DNA of 64,000 nucleotides from Pampus argenteus (taxonomy: Eukaryota; Chordata; Actinopteri; Scombriformes; Stromateidae): NCBI GenBank assembly GCA_036937835.1, contig CM072864.1, positions 19,950,501-20,014,500 on the forward strand. Direction: 5' to 3'. Within the stretch, counting starts at the first letter, position 1. Every line of letters starts with the position of its first letter. Of the stretch, positions 22,887 to 34,363 are shown piece after piece. Under the pieces are notes generated by a model. It saw nothing but the letters and a program-made list of their open reading frames with translations. It was not told the origin of the DNA and did not search any database. The translations under genes and the position numbers were made by a program.

Positions 22887-24926
22887 TTAATAGGACGCCA
22901 TTGTCTGTGGAGGAGAAGAGAAAAAAAAGTTTTAGTGCGTTATAATATTTAAAGCAAGAACAGATTAATTTTTTCTATCTTTGCAGTGACTCTGATGAAG
23001 TGGACTGATATGTTTTTTTTCATCACTTCAGCCTTAAAGATAGTCAGTGAGAGAGCTTACGGTGCTGATCCAGTCAATGTAGGAGCTGACTTGGGTGAAG
23101 ACAGTGGGCTTCTTGGGATAGTTGCAGCTGAGCCCGGAGCCAAAGCTAACAACACCATGAACCTCCCAGACGCCATCAGTGTTCTGGCAGTTCAGAGGGC
23201 CGCCTGAGTCTCCCTGAGTCATGTGAGAGGAAACATGATCAGTGTGCAAATTCCACATTTACCAGTAACTTGTTGTCATTGATTGTCTATTCATGAGTTA
23301 TGATGTGTGCATATATCGTCTAGAAAAAGGTGTTAGCATACCATTAAAATAATAAACTGAAAACATAACGTATGCGCCCTTTTCAACCCAAAGGAGCTAA
23401 CATATTTATTACTTATGAGTATAGATTGCTGTGTGCAGTTTTCAGATGTCAAAAAGCATTTTTCGTTACAATCTTTTTTACTACAATAATGAGACTAATG
23501 CACAATGTATTAATGTGTCATTCATTAGACTTACGTTGCAACCTGACACGACTCCATCTCCACCTGCACAGACCATGGTATCCTTCACCTGATAACCCCA
23601 CCAGTCAGACTTGCTGCAGGTAGCGTGGTCCACCACGGGCAGGAGAGCCTGCTGCAGGATGTCTGCAATGGGACCTCCGGCTGTGTGAAGAGGAGATGCA
23701 AACAAACAGCTTAACAACACAGCTGGTAGCTTTTAGTGAAATAATGAAGTTAGAAAAGGATCAGGCAAAACAGACTGGACAAGACCTGGAAGTATCATAT
23801 CATGATAATAATCTGATGATATTGACTTGATATCTGATATTTTAGCTATAGTTAAATTAAACTAATTCAGTCTCATAGACAGGAAGGTGTGTGGGTACTC
23901 ACTGTAGAGGCGACCCCATCCAGTGACGTAGCAGGGGTAATCATTGGGCATGATGAAACCGGCAGCTGGGAGACAAGCAGGCATGATGGTGTCAGTGGAG
24001 ACGACGGGAGACTCCAGCTTGATCAGGGCAATGTCATTACTGAAGAGGGAACACACACATTTAGATTCATCATAGACTTGATCTGTCAGTGTTATTTCCT
24101 GTAATGTTTTTTTTACCGGATGAAGAAGGGGTTCCACTTCTCATGCACAATGATATCAGCAGTGGCCATGAATATAGCGCCCTCCTCTGTCTCTACCAGG
24201 TTTTGCTTTCCCAGGGCCACTCTGTACTCCCTACTGCTGCTTTAACCAACAAGAAGCAGGGATGTATTAGTCCAGTAATCAAAACCATCATTTTCTGTAG
24301 TAGCTTAAGCCGAAATGCATTAGAAACAAATTAAATCACCTCATAATGGACATCTTATACACATGGAGTATACTGTACAACACACACTATGTCACTGATT
24401 GTGAATATAGTTTTGTCATGAATTGTTTTTAGGTCCGCTGTTTCATACCTGATACAGTGAGCAGCAGTGAGGACCCACTGGTTAGAGATCAGAGTGCCTC
24501 CACAGGTGTGTCTCCACACGCCCTGACTGTTGTACTGCAGGGAAATCTGAAACATACATATGAACACAATCAATTCCATCTTGTCATTGATGATGTTTTC
24601 CATTCTTATTTTCTATGCCTACGCGTGTCTTTAACAGAAGCCTATAATTTATCTTACATTCCTGACGTTCATGTTTTACCTGCCAGGGCCAGCTGTGAGG
24701 CCTGACATCCTCGCCTCCAACCACCCTGGTCACCACAGGGGCGAAGGTAGGCAGGCCGCACCCGTAGGCTGAGGGGGGACACACAGACTGTTGTAAACAT
24801 TGTGAACAGGTGCACAAAGTGAAATGAAAAATGTGTGAACATATCAGGCAGAAGTAATCAAGTGTTGTGTGTGATGTTAGCCTTACCACCAGCAACAAAG
24901 AGAGCAAGGACCACAAACTTCATCAT
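22887..24926 (-). CDS. ela2l: Elastase-2-like / chymotrypsin-C-like protease (266 aa, gene 2 of cluster)
   Basis: A secreted S1A digestive zymogen. Exons in transcript order: 24887-24926, 24680-24768, 24449-24546, 24117-24236, 23903-24039, 23535-23680, 23061-23213, 22887-22904, total 801 nt including stop. Visible parts: signal MMKFVVLALFVAGA, propeptide CGLPTFAPVVTR, mature VVGGEDVRPHSWPWQ, LTAAHC, RNDIALIKL, CYVTGWGRLYTGGPIAD, VDHATCSKSDWWGYQVKD, GVVSGCNGDSGGPLNC, and end ISTTMASY. Pocket residues are Ser189-Gly190, with Gly216 in SFGSG and Thr226. The VDHATCS..DWWG stretch resembles human CTRC, while the rest resembles CELA2. The zebrafish-style name ela2l is my best match from memory and could instead be ctrc. 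It is in tandem with gene 1 and divergent from gene 3. The exon 4 acceptor is a tandem CAGCAG; the first AG was used here. Confidence 0.9.
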
Positions 24927-24964
24927 GTCTGTATCGCCACAGTTTGCAGTAAAGCCTCAGACAC

Positions 24965-24971
24965 TTTTATA
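24965..24971 (-). promoter_or_regulatory. TATA box of elastase gene 2
   Basis: On the - strand this reads TATAAAA, about 40 bases before the first ATG at 24926, so the predicted leader is very short, as is usual for pancreatic zymogen genes. Confidence 0.65.
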
Positions 24972-24999
24972 CCTTACGTGATGTTATGCAACCTAACAA

Positions 25000-25990
25000 A
25001 AAAACAAAACGGGATCAAATTCTTGGAATGTTGCGTTTTGATAAATCTTAACACTGGGGTGGAGCTAAATCGACATCAAAACTGGGTAATACCAGTCTAA
25101 GGTGACTTCTGTATGTTTTTAAACTTTTTGTCAGTGGAACGAAGGTATTTTAGCTTTTATCATCATGTGCTGGAGTTCACACAAAGACGCTTACTCCATA
25201 TCAAATGCAGCACTCACTATAGTACGATTTCCTTTACAAAGAAATACATTGCCCTCTCCCTTACAAATAGTCGAACTATCGTACTACTAACACTGTACAC
25301 TGAACACAGCTGGAAGCTTCCATTGCTCATGGCACCATTCACGTTCTTGTTGCTGTACTGGATTAGTTAAGTACAAAGTTATTATTATAATAGTGAAACT
25401 CCTCCTACTTTGCATATCCAGTTAGATACAGGTGAGTCACTGAAGTTTGATTCCAATATGTGCTTATTGAAGTGTATCACTACACTACAAATACAGTACC
25501 TGTGGTATTACAGTAAAAGTAAACTTCCCTGCTTAGTTTACTACAGGACTTATTTTTTTTTATAAATTTACAATTTCACTAAAACATCCATACATTTTTA
25601 TTCTATTTTAACAATTATGACAATTATAACCATTGTATTATCAAATGAAAAAAAAATAAAAGGCTGAATACATTTACATAATTTGTTTACAAATGTTTCT
25701 CACATTTAGAAATGTACACTCACTTCTTCTCTTTCATACAGTACAGATGGACTAACCATTTTCAAATAAATACACAGCCACAGAGTGCGAACATCATCTC
25801 TTCCATTCAAGCTGAAAAACATTGTAAGACATCTGTGAGGTTCACACAGAGGTTGGGTTAGTTAGATAAGGTGTATTCGGAGATATCTGCGGTATACTTA
25901 TCTTCAAGGTTGATTTATTTTTCCCACCAACTTTTCCTAGCTGGGCTGAGCCAAATGTTCGTCACATTAGAGGTCTCTAACAGGTCTGTT
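25000..25990. other. Shared intergenic region between divergent elastase genes
   Basis: About 1.1 kb separates the two divergent start codons. It is AT-rich and has no ORF of note. TTTCCCA at 25920-25926 (+) is a candidate PTF1 TC-box for the + strand gene. Shared acinar enhancers could lie here; this is inference. Confidence 0.45.
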
Positions 25991-25997
25991 AAAGCAC

Positions 25998-26004
25998 TAT
26001 ATAA
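25998..26004 (+). promoter_or_regulatory. TATA box of elastase gene 3
   Basis: TATATAA followed by GG, 43 bases before the ATG at 26047. The leader between them contains no other ATG. Confidence 0.7.
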
Positions 26005-26046
26005 GGTGGAGCAGGTCCCTCTGAACCTCTACTGAAGACAGTCACA

Positions 26047-28834
26047 ATGAAGTTGGTGATCTTGGCTTTGTTTGTTGCTGGCGGTAATATTCAATGCTAT
26101 TCTGATCAGACAATTACATGTTTTGCTATGTACACAACTGCTCACATTTGTTACATGAAGTGGTTTATAAACTTAATACAAAGGATTGAGTTAACTGTGT
26201 TTTTAAAAATAATAATCTATTTTTCACCCTTATGAATTGCTAAAAAAAACAGCTTGAAAGCATTTATAGTTAAAGAACAAAATGAAACCGTATTTTTTAT
26301 GTTAAGACACTTTTATGAAGCACTATATTTTGTACTTTTGTCTTTCAGCCTATGGGTGTGGCATGCCCACCTTCCCCCCCATCGTCACCAGGGTCGTTGG
26401 TGGAGATGATGTCCGCGAGCACAGCTGGCCCTGGCAGGTATGCTCCATTCTCAGTTAAATTCCTTGTTAAATTCTGCATACAAATCCCTTTTTTCAGTCA
26501 CAAAGTCACAAAACATTCATGTGCTGCTGTTGTTCGTTACTCTCAGGTGTCTCTGCAGTACCAGAGTGGCAGCAACTTCTACCACACCTGTGGTGGCACT
26601 CTGATCTCCAGCCAGTGGGTCCTCACTGCTGCTCACTGCATCGGGTACGGCTAAAACGAAATCTGTAATCAAGATATATTTATATGAGGAACATGCAGTG
26701 GAGAGACAGGGGACAGAAAGGGCCATGACTATGGATTCATTATCACAAGCTGGGTGATAAAAGCAGTATGGAAGGATGAATACATTTGATTTGATTTTTT
26801 TTTTTAAATATACAAGTATATCAAAACTCATACTTGTTTACTTACCACAGCTTGGTGGTGGGTAAAATACTGTATACAGAGTTGCGTAATAATACAGTTC
26901 AGTCTTTGAAGGGAAAAGGCTTTGGTGAGCTGTGGCCACCTATTGGTGTGGTAATTGTTTAATATTTTTATTAGTTATGAGAGTATTAGTAATTGGTAAC
27001 TGAACTTTAAATCAGCACTGCCAATGTTATTAAGACATTTTCCAAGTTAAAACAATACAATAATTTTTTTTGAATAGATCCTAAATCTACGCAACTCGAA
27101 CCCTTTTTTCTATGTTTTCTTTTCCGGCCAAGCAGCAGTCGCACCTACAGAGTCTTTCTGGGAAAACACAACCTGAAGGAAAATGAGGCTGCTTCCATCG
27201 CCATCAGCCCCGCCAAGATCATCGTCCATGAGGACTGGGACCCTTACAGAATCCGGTAGGCTCTGTCGAGTAGACTACATACTATATCATTACTAAATAT
27301 TGTGTTATATATGTTTGTTATTTTACCCATGCTATTAATGCTCATTAACATTCTGTTTTGCATTCATTCTCCAGTAACGACATTGCCCTGATCAAGCTCT
27401 CCACTCCCGTCAAATTGTCTGATGCCATCATGCCTGCCTGTCTTCCCACCTCTGGTGAAGTCCTGGATAACGGTACTCCCTGCTACGTCACCGGCTGGGG
27501 TCGTCTCTGGAGTAAGTTTGAGTAACTATTAACTGACAACAATGATGTCCTATCGAATCTTTGCTATTATGTCAATTTTCTTGTTAACTTTGAGGGAACA
27601 CTGCAGCCCAGGTGTTGTTTTTCTCAGTAAAATTTTCCATCTCCTCAAGAAGTTAATCATCAACTAAAATGTCATTGTCCAATCATCTGTGCTCGGCTGG
27701 TGCGGTTGAGTCTAGATCCAGCCTTTAATGATATCATGGTTTTATCCTGCAGTACTTTTATGAAAGTTTCACTCAGTTTTTTTTAAAATAAAAACCTTTC
27801 AAATTGCATATTTTAGAAATTACACCTCAAATCTATGCATTGAATAATCCATAAATGTGTGTGTTTATTGGATGGAATATGACACTTATACAAATAGACA
27901 GAATCTATCATCTCTGTTGATGCTTTTACACCAAACATTTAGATCACAAAGGAACTTGTTGGACCTAGTTTTGGAACTAGTTTGGCCTTGTTTGAGATTG
28001 TCTTATCTGAAAGCTCTTGTCTTCTAAAGCCGGAGGTCCCATCGCTGACATCCTGCAGCAGGCCCTTCTTCCTGTGGTCGGCCAGTCCATCTGCACCAGG
28101 AGTGACTGGTGGGGCAGCTATGTCACCGACAAAATGATTTGTGCTGGAGGAGATGGACAGCTGGCTAGCTGCAACGTGAGTCGCATTCATTTTATCTTTC
28201 AAATTTATGTAATTTTTAAATCCACATCCCACAATTTTCATCAGTGAATGTACATTCTCTAAAAGCATTTGTCATCCTCTGTCCGATTTCCTGCCTAGTA
28301 TCACATTTGTCTCTGTTAACTTTTAGGGAGACTCTGGCGGTCCTCTGAACTGTCAGAACTCTGATGGCTCCTGGGACGTCCACGGTGTGGTGAGCTTCGG
28401 TTCAAGCATGGGCTGCAACTACCCCAAGAAGCCCTCCGTCTTCACCAGGGTCAGCGCCTACAGCTCCTGGATCAACAACGTAAGTGGAAAAGCTTTGGAT
28501 AGTAGAATATTTCGACAACTTTTGTGTTTTGGATCAATTTAACCATTTATTATGTACTCATTACATGTTTCTTAATGTTAGAAATGAATATCAGAATAGT
28601 ATTGTTGTTGTTTTTTTACATGAATAGTTGTGTTGCAAAATGGGTTTTTCCAGAAAATTCAATAGTTAGTGAGAAAATATTAAATGAAATTATTTTGATT
28701 TAAACTTTAAACACTCAGAGGAGTCCAGAGTGGAAATGTGATAAAGAGGCACATATGCTCTAATACTCTCTAGAAGAAGATTTTACAGTATTTTCTTTCT
28801 GCTTTGTTTTTTCCAGGTGATGACCAGTTACTAA
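26047..28834 (+). CDS. ela2: Elastase 2 (chymotrypsin-like elastase, 265 aa, gene 3 of cluster)
   Basis: A secreted pancreatic endopeptidase zymogen. Exons: 26047-26083, 26349-26437, 26547-26644, 27136-27255, 27375-27511, 28030-28175, 28327-28479, 28817-28834, total 798 nt with stop. All junctions are GT..AG with the same phases as the two - strand paralogues. Parts in order: signal MKLVILALFVAGA, propeptide CGMPTFPPIVTR, mature VVGGDDVREHSWPWQ, catalytic His in LTAAHC, Asp in RNDIALIKL, CYVTGWGRLWTGGPIAD, Ser in SCNGDSGGPLNC, and C-terminal WINNVMTSY. Pocket: Ala189-Ser190, Gly216, Ser226, consistent with cleavage after medium to large hydrophobic residues. CNYPKKPSVFTRV matches the elastase 2 family closely. 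The length is near human CELA2A (269 aa). The symbol follows zebrafish usage; orthology among the three copies needs a tree. The exon 4 acceptor is a tandem CAGCAG. Confidence 0.92.
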
Positions 28835-28886
28835 GGTGTGGATTGGTTCGTGTCACCCTGTAGATAGTTGTTGCACCTGATCATGA

Positions 28887-28892
28887 AATAAA
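28887..28892 (+). other. ela2: Polyadenylation signal of elastase gene 3
   Basis: AATAAA 53 bases after the stop codon, followed by a TGTGTTCTGTATTTCTG-type GU-rich downstream element. Confidence 0.75.
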
Positions 28893-28919
28893 CAATGTGA
28901 CTAATCAAAGTGTGTTCTG

Positions 28920-30540
28920 TATTTCTGTATATCAGAAATTAGAATGGTATTTATGTGCTGGTCAATCTCTTAAAGCCTCAACTTAAGCTTCAGTGTATTG
29001 TATTTTATTCATATCTGAATGTTTATAGTGACATGTGAATAATATCCTTCATGTGTTCCTTCAAAGCATGTGATGTAAAAACATCTGTTGTAAAACTATA
29101 AAGTGCTCTGACTGTTGTAGTCATTACACATCACCACACGCCCCAAAGAAAATAAACTGGGATATAGTGACAACAGTGTCGTCTTCAATGCATTACTATA
29201 GTGGCGACCACAAATTATCATAATCATAATCATAACAGCAATACAGCAACCGCTATTTAAATATTAAGGATTCAACTTTTTAAAAAGGAGAAAAAAAGAA
29301 AAAACACATTTTACATAATTTCAACTGTGCCATTTTAAAGTAATATAATATTCTACTGTCATTGCTTTGCATGGTTCACCAGGATCACAAGTCCTGGTAA
29401 ATTAGCTCTAGCCGTGTCTCTGCTTGGCCAGGTTATGAGAGGGTAGTATAAAGGACTCTTTGACGATCTCTGAAAACGGTGAAGAATGACGCTTCAAATC
29501 TTTCAGCGATGTAAAAATGTAAAACGCCATTCAATCATATGACCAGCGTGACCCTGAGATTTCTGCATCAAAGTCAAAATAAAACAAACATGCAAACAGT
29601 AGTGGTGGCTGAGAATAATGTGACCACAGACTAAATATCAACTGACAAAGCACCAATATATATATACATGCAGATTTTTTTGCTGGTGATGTTCACAAAC
29701 CTCGTTTACAGTCTAAACAGCATGCATATGTTAACAGAAAAATCAGTGATACACAGTCGTGGTGGGTGATATAACAACATACACCATGCAACGATATATA
29801 CAGTTTTTTTGACCATTGTGGGCAAATGAACAGGCCTTTTCCACAGCAGACATTTAGACATGTTATAACATGAACAGCACAGGTGTTTCTAATAACATTA
29901 ACGATGGCTCTGTTATATTCAAGTGTCCCAGTGAGTTATGGCAGAAACTGTAGCAGCTAAATGGAACTCAGCCATTGTTATATGGATTACTTACACCTGT
30001 GCTTTTCCTGTAGTCACATGTCAAAATGGCGTATGAGCAGGATAGCTTTATGGCAATGTTGTTTTTGTAGGTGTACTTGATTTGTCAGACATTACCCCAA
30101 ACAGGCATTCACGCCTTGCTATTTGATCAATTTCTCAATTCTAATTCCTCAGTATTGCAGTATATATTGATATATATATTATCTTTGCACATTGATATAT
30201 AGACCCAATTTTTTTTGTAAGCTCCTGTGTAAGTGATGTTTGTTTGTACATTTGCAATTTCTGGACCACTTTCTAATACCTTAATAATATTATTCTGTTT
30301 TTGTTTTAGACCAAAAACTGTCAATTTAAAAAATACTGACTTAAAAATATCACTGTCCTCCACTGTATCAGGCAACAAAAAATGTTTATTTTGCTGTAAG
30401 CTTTATTCACATTAGGAGGATGCAGCAGAGATATTATAATTGTCACACAACTTGTATTAAGACAGATGAGTATTTGTATCACTCATTAAATCGTCTTAAT
30501 TCGTCATAGCTGCTGTTTGTTTTGCGCATGTGTAGATGTT
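28920..30540. other. Intergenic region after elastase cluster
   Basis: No coding exon, tRNA or clear repeat family. It is AT-rich unique-looking sequence with short TATA runs near 29658 and 30160-30180. Confidence 0.5.
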
Positions 30541-30574
30541 TGTGGAAACAGCCGACTTGCAATTCCGACTGTGT

Positions 30575-30660
30575 CCACTACGTAAACATGGCCGCTGTTT
30601 CCTTGGATGCAGCGCTGTTCAGTCGGACGGTTAGCAAAGAAGAAATAACGCGCGCTTTAG
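30575..30660 (+). promoter_or_regulatory. Candidate promoter / first exon with YY1-like motif
   Basis: AAACATGGCCGC resembles the YY1 site often found at vertebrate transcription starts. It lies in a patch richer in CpG (GCCGAC, TTCCGAC, TACGTA, ATAACGCGCGC) than the flanking AT-rich DNA. The start site itself cannot be seen. Confidence 0.35.
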
Positions 30661-32984
30661 GTTATCGCCTTGGTTTGTGTTAATGTAATATTAGCTGCAC
30701 TAAGTTTTGTTGTGTGTTTTGTTGTGTGTGCATATGCCTGTCACAATTCAGCTGCGCTCTCGTAGGTTTGTTCAGTCAACGGTCGTCCTTTTCCGCAACG
30801 TCGTTATCGCTAAATGTTTGTAAAAAGTCCAACAACATGCGCACTGTGTGTGTGTGTGTACAGCATTTGCTAGCAAGTTAACAAAAGCAGGTGAGTTTAC
30901 GGTTGAAATGCCCCTAAACAGTTATACCAATGGTTATATGTTTTTTTTAATACAACTTTTCTACCAAATTGAGTTTGTAATTTAAAACACCCAAAGGCTA
31001 AGCTTCTAGCTATTAGAAGTCACTTAAGCTAACGTTACAATTGCACATGATTGTGTATGTTAGCTAACATTAAACTGGATTTTCTTTCTTCAGTTAAACA
31101 TGTGTTTAGTTCATTTAACTATTGGTTGCAGGCCCAATGTGATCCCGTTGCAGCATTCAGCTAATACTAGTACTCAGATAAGTACCAATACAGCAATGCA
31201 ACAATACTCCACTACAAGTAAAAGCCCTGCATTAAAAATACTACTTAAAAGTACATAAATATCAATAGCAAAATGAGTATGAAAGTAAAAGAAGTGGTTT
31301 GGTCCCTCTGAGTGATATATTATTATATATGACATCATTTGATTATTACTACTGAAGCACCTTCAACATTTAAAAGAGCCATGAATATGATACAAAATCC
31401 CAGAGTTTTCCTTAAATCAATATTTTCTTTTTAACATTTTGTAAATACATATTCTGCTGCAATTTCAGCACGTAGCCTAATACACAAAATATGTTGGTTT
31501 TACCTTCATACTCTTAAAGAAACAACTTGAAATCCATTTGTATGGGTAAATATAGTTGTACTTTAACTCTTAGGCCATACAACAATTAATCTTCCATCTT
31601 TGAAAGAAAAATAAATATATCTATTCACAATTATACCAGGAACATGCACACATAGAAATATGGAGAAACTATAATTACACTCGCTTTCCAGTAGCCTACT
31701 GTTTTTCTATTGTGCAAGTTCTTTAGTCACAACCCCAATTACTGTCCTGTCTTGTACCTGGAAAGATCTCATTTATAAACATGATGTTCCAGAGTAATTA
31801 TTACCAGAGACCACTGTGCCCCTCTTTGCTCCCAGGGCTAATTTGCATATTAATTATCAATAGCAGTAGTACAGGAAAACAAGTCATCATGGTTAAATAC
31901 GCAACCTTATCTTTCATTCCACCAGCACTTCTTTGCTGATTTTCACTCAACAAAAATTTGTAGGTGAATAAAAAAAAATATATATATATCATTATCACTG
32001 TGAAATAAATGAATATACAAAATATAGACAAACTGCACTAGGAAGGACGAGCAGGGGTCATGTACTGAAAGTAACCAACAGGGATAAATGGGGAACTGAC
32101 ATGAAAAACAGCAACCTAAAATGACCCATCTTTTTCCTGTTCTTTATAATATCTTGATATGTACCACTTTTGTTTAACTGGAAGGGAAAACTTTCATCAT
32201 AAAAGCTTATTATTGTCATATAACTGTGTCAGGTTCAAACAACCTAGGACATAAGAAATTTCACCACCATTTGTTAACTGTGGTGGCAGCTGGCAAAGCC
32301 ACACAGGAAATCCTACATCTGCGCCTCTAGTCCACGCCCAGAACAACAAAATCCAACAAGTATTGCTTATAGAAATTTTGACGTATATAATGAAGGTCAT
32401 CAGGTTTTATTTATTTATTTTTTTCATTTCCAGATTTCGCTGAGTGGAATATCATGAAGGAACACCTATCTCTTCAGGGCCAATGGGATTTTACAAAACA
32501 GGTACAGGAAACACTTTAATGTGCTTGTTTTGACAATTGATTTAACAGAGTAGAATTTACTCTATATAGGATATTCCTCAGTAAATATCTGTATGTGTCT
32601 TTGCATAAAACAGTGAAAAGCAGCTGTGACACTGTGGCATCTGAAATGAGTCATTTTACTGAAGAATGGCAGGGATTCAATGGCATCTTTTCCACTGTGT
32701 ATGAAAGTTGTTTTCTTTTGCCACAAGATGGCGACAGATTACTGTATTGGAGGCCTTTCACACAGTGAAAAGTCTTATGTTGCTGTAGCAATAGTAGCAA
32801 CAGTAGAAATGCCCCTGATGGACTTGGATATTCGTAATATCTACATTGTCGGGCAATTTTATTTCAGATTTACCCCAATGAAAAGCAGGACACGGTGTGT
32901 GGCGCTGTCAGCACGTACATGGAAATGGATTTGTCAGAAAATAGATTTGTTTTACAGAAACACAAAAGTCTGTGTTGCCATTGA
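30588..32984 (+). CDS. Candidate small three-exon gene, product unrecognised (85 or 89 aa)
   Basis: The ATG at 30588 has a strong start context (AAACATGGCC, which is also a YY1-type promoter motif) in a CpG-containing patch. Exon 1 (30588-30660, or to 30672 with the second donor) ends in phase 1. Exon 2 is 32434-32501 (acceptor TTTCATTTCCAG, donor CAG|GTACAG). Exon 3 is 32868-32984 (acceptor TTTTATTTCAG, stop TGA). The frame stays open across both junctions. Short readable pieces: MAAVSLDAALFSRTVSKEE, FAEWNIMKEHLSLQGQWDF, IYPNEKQDTVCGAVSTYMEM. No signal peptide, membrane segment or domain is visible, and it is mildly polar. Against it: the exon 1 donors are mediocre, and a strong donor at 30889 would make exon 1 untranslated with a start at ATG 32453 (54 aa). 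I do not recognise the family. It could also be a noncoding RNA or the 5' end of a larger gene. Confidence 0.35.
31137..31390. mobile_element. Decayed fish interspersed repeat
   Basis: The stretch with ACTACAAGTAAAAGCCCTGC, then ACTTAAAAGTACATAAATAT, repeated AAGTA motifs and GATATATTATTATATATGAC strongly resembles a DNA-transposon-type repeat common in fish. It lies in intron 1 of the candidate small gene. Class assignment is from memory and boundaries are approximate. Confidence 0.5.
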
Positions 32985-33480
32985 ACAGATTCTCTTTGAT
33001 ATGAAACAGCCTGCGTTGCAGCGATTGCTGGCTGAGCCTCAGACACCAGCAGGTGTGAGGTTTCCAGTCCATGCATTGAATCCAACAAGCAGTAACGTTG
33101 AACAAATGTAACCTTTCACCCTCTCCTGTGCTGCGATGAGATGTTTTTGGCACTCTGTAGAATTCCTGGATGGCTCTCAGTGACTCTGCTTTGACCCTCG
33201 CCCATCTGTTACCATGTCCAGGGTTAGAAGGCTACCAAATGCTGCACGTTGTTGGCCTCAGGGTGTTGGCAAAATGTTTTGTGTGTGAGACGGATGCTGT
33301 GATGAACTGTGAGGGTAGACATTCAGCCTGTACGTGGACCTTTCAAGTTCAAGCACAGTTGAATCAACTGTATATGCAATTAATCTGATTCAGTCATTTC
33401 ATCTTGTATAGGCCGCACTCTTTACAACTCCACTTTCAACACTCTATCAATGCTACTCTCTGCCACCCCAGTATTAATCA

Positions 33481-33525
33481 GGGTTTGCTAGCCAGGACGG
33501 GTTTGCTAGCCAGGACGGGTTTGCT
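33481..33525. repeat. 18-bp tandem repeat, about 2.5 copies
   Basis: The unit GGGTTTGCTAGCCAGGAC occurs exactly at 33481-33498 and 33499-33516, and a third copy begins at 33517 (GGGTTTGCT). The partial CAGGGTTTGCTAGCCAGGAC context at the left is consistent with recent slippage. Confidence 0.9.
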
Positions 33526-34314
33526 GCTGGGAAATGGAGTTTAACCTTGGCACAGAGCAGAAGCTGTTAAGTAGCCCCTCTGCATCAACTCTGTCAATAC
33601 ATATGACCAGTGTTTAGCACCACTTTGGTTGTCAGAAACACAATTTTAGTGTGCCAAGTGACAACTGCGCTGACTTCATGCCAGACATCCTCCAACTTAC
33701 CCATAGCCTTTCACTTTACACTCCTGGGTGTGCTAATCACCTCCTTCAAATAGAGCCATGAGATCACAGTCACATTTTCTTATTGTAAAAGGCCACACTG
33801 TGAATGAAAAGAGCTGCAGGTGTGATATTGTGTTGGTGACATTAAATGTGTTTGCTTGTCAGCCCCTTCACTTTGTACACTTTTTCTAAACAGGATTATT
33901 TCAGTTCAGCAATTTACAGTTTAATATTTAAGTTTTATTTGCTTTTACACACATGTGTAGTTCCACGTTTTTTAGAGTTCGTGTTTCATTGTTTTTTTTT
34001 TTAATACACTGCTCACTATGTCTGATCTTTAATAGTTTTAGCACTGCGCACTGCGTATGACATGGTGGTATGTGTATTAACTTTTATACAGTGATTCATC
34101 TGTCATAGGACTGGGATTAGGTAGTGCTATGAACTGCTTTTAACAAGCGTTAGTCAAACTTTTAATATCAGTACAGTGGAAATGGACAATATTGAAATTA
34201 TTAGTTTTTAAATTGTGTTGTTTAAGAGGGGTTACAGTGCACCATGTATTTAAGTATTTATTTTAGGAGGAAAATAGTAACTTTTATCAACAAAATGCTG
34301 ATGTCATCATCACT

Positions 34315-34363
34315 GTGCGTGCATGCGTGCGTGCGTGCGCATGCATGTGTGTGTATATGCGCA
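34315..34363. repeat. GTGC/GT alternating purine-pyrimidine repeat
   Basis: A run of TGCG/TGCA units followed by GT, ending GTATATGCGCAC. Strictly alternating tracts like this can adopt Z-DNA. Confidence 0.85.

Noticed and set aside
32680..33111. 143-codon + strand ORF
   Set aside because: It has no recognisable domain, and a different frame of its centre carries a splice-compatible exon (32868-32984). The long ORF is probably chance.
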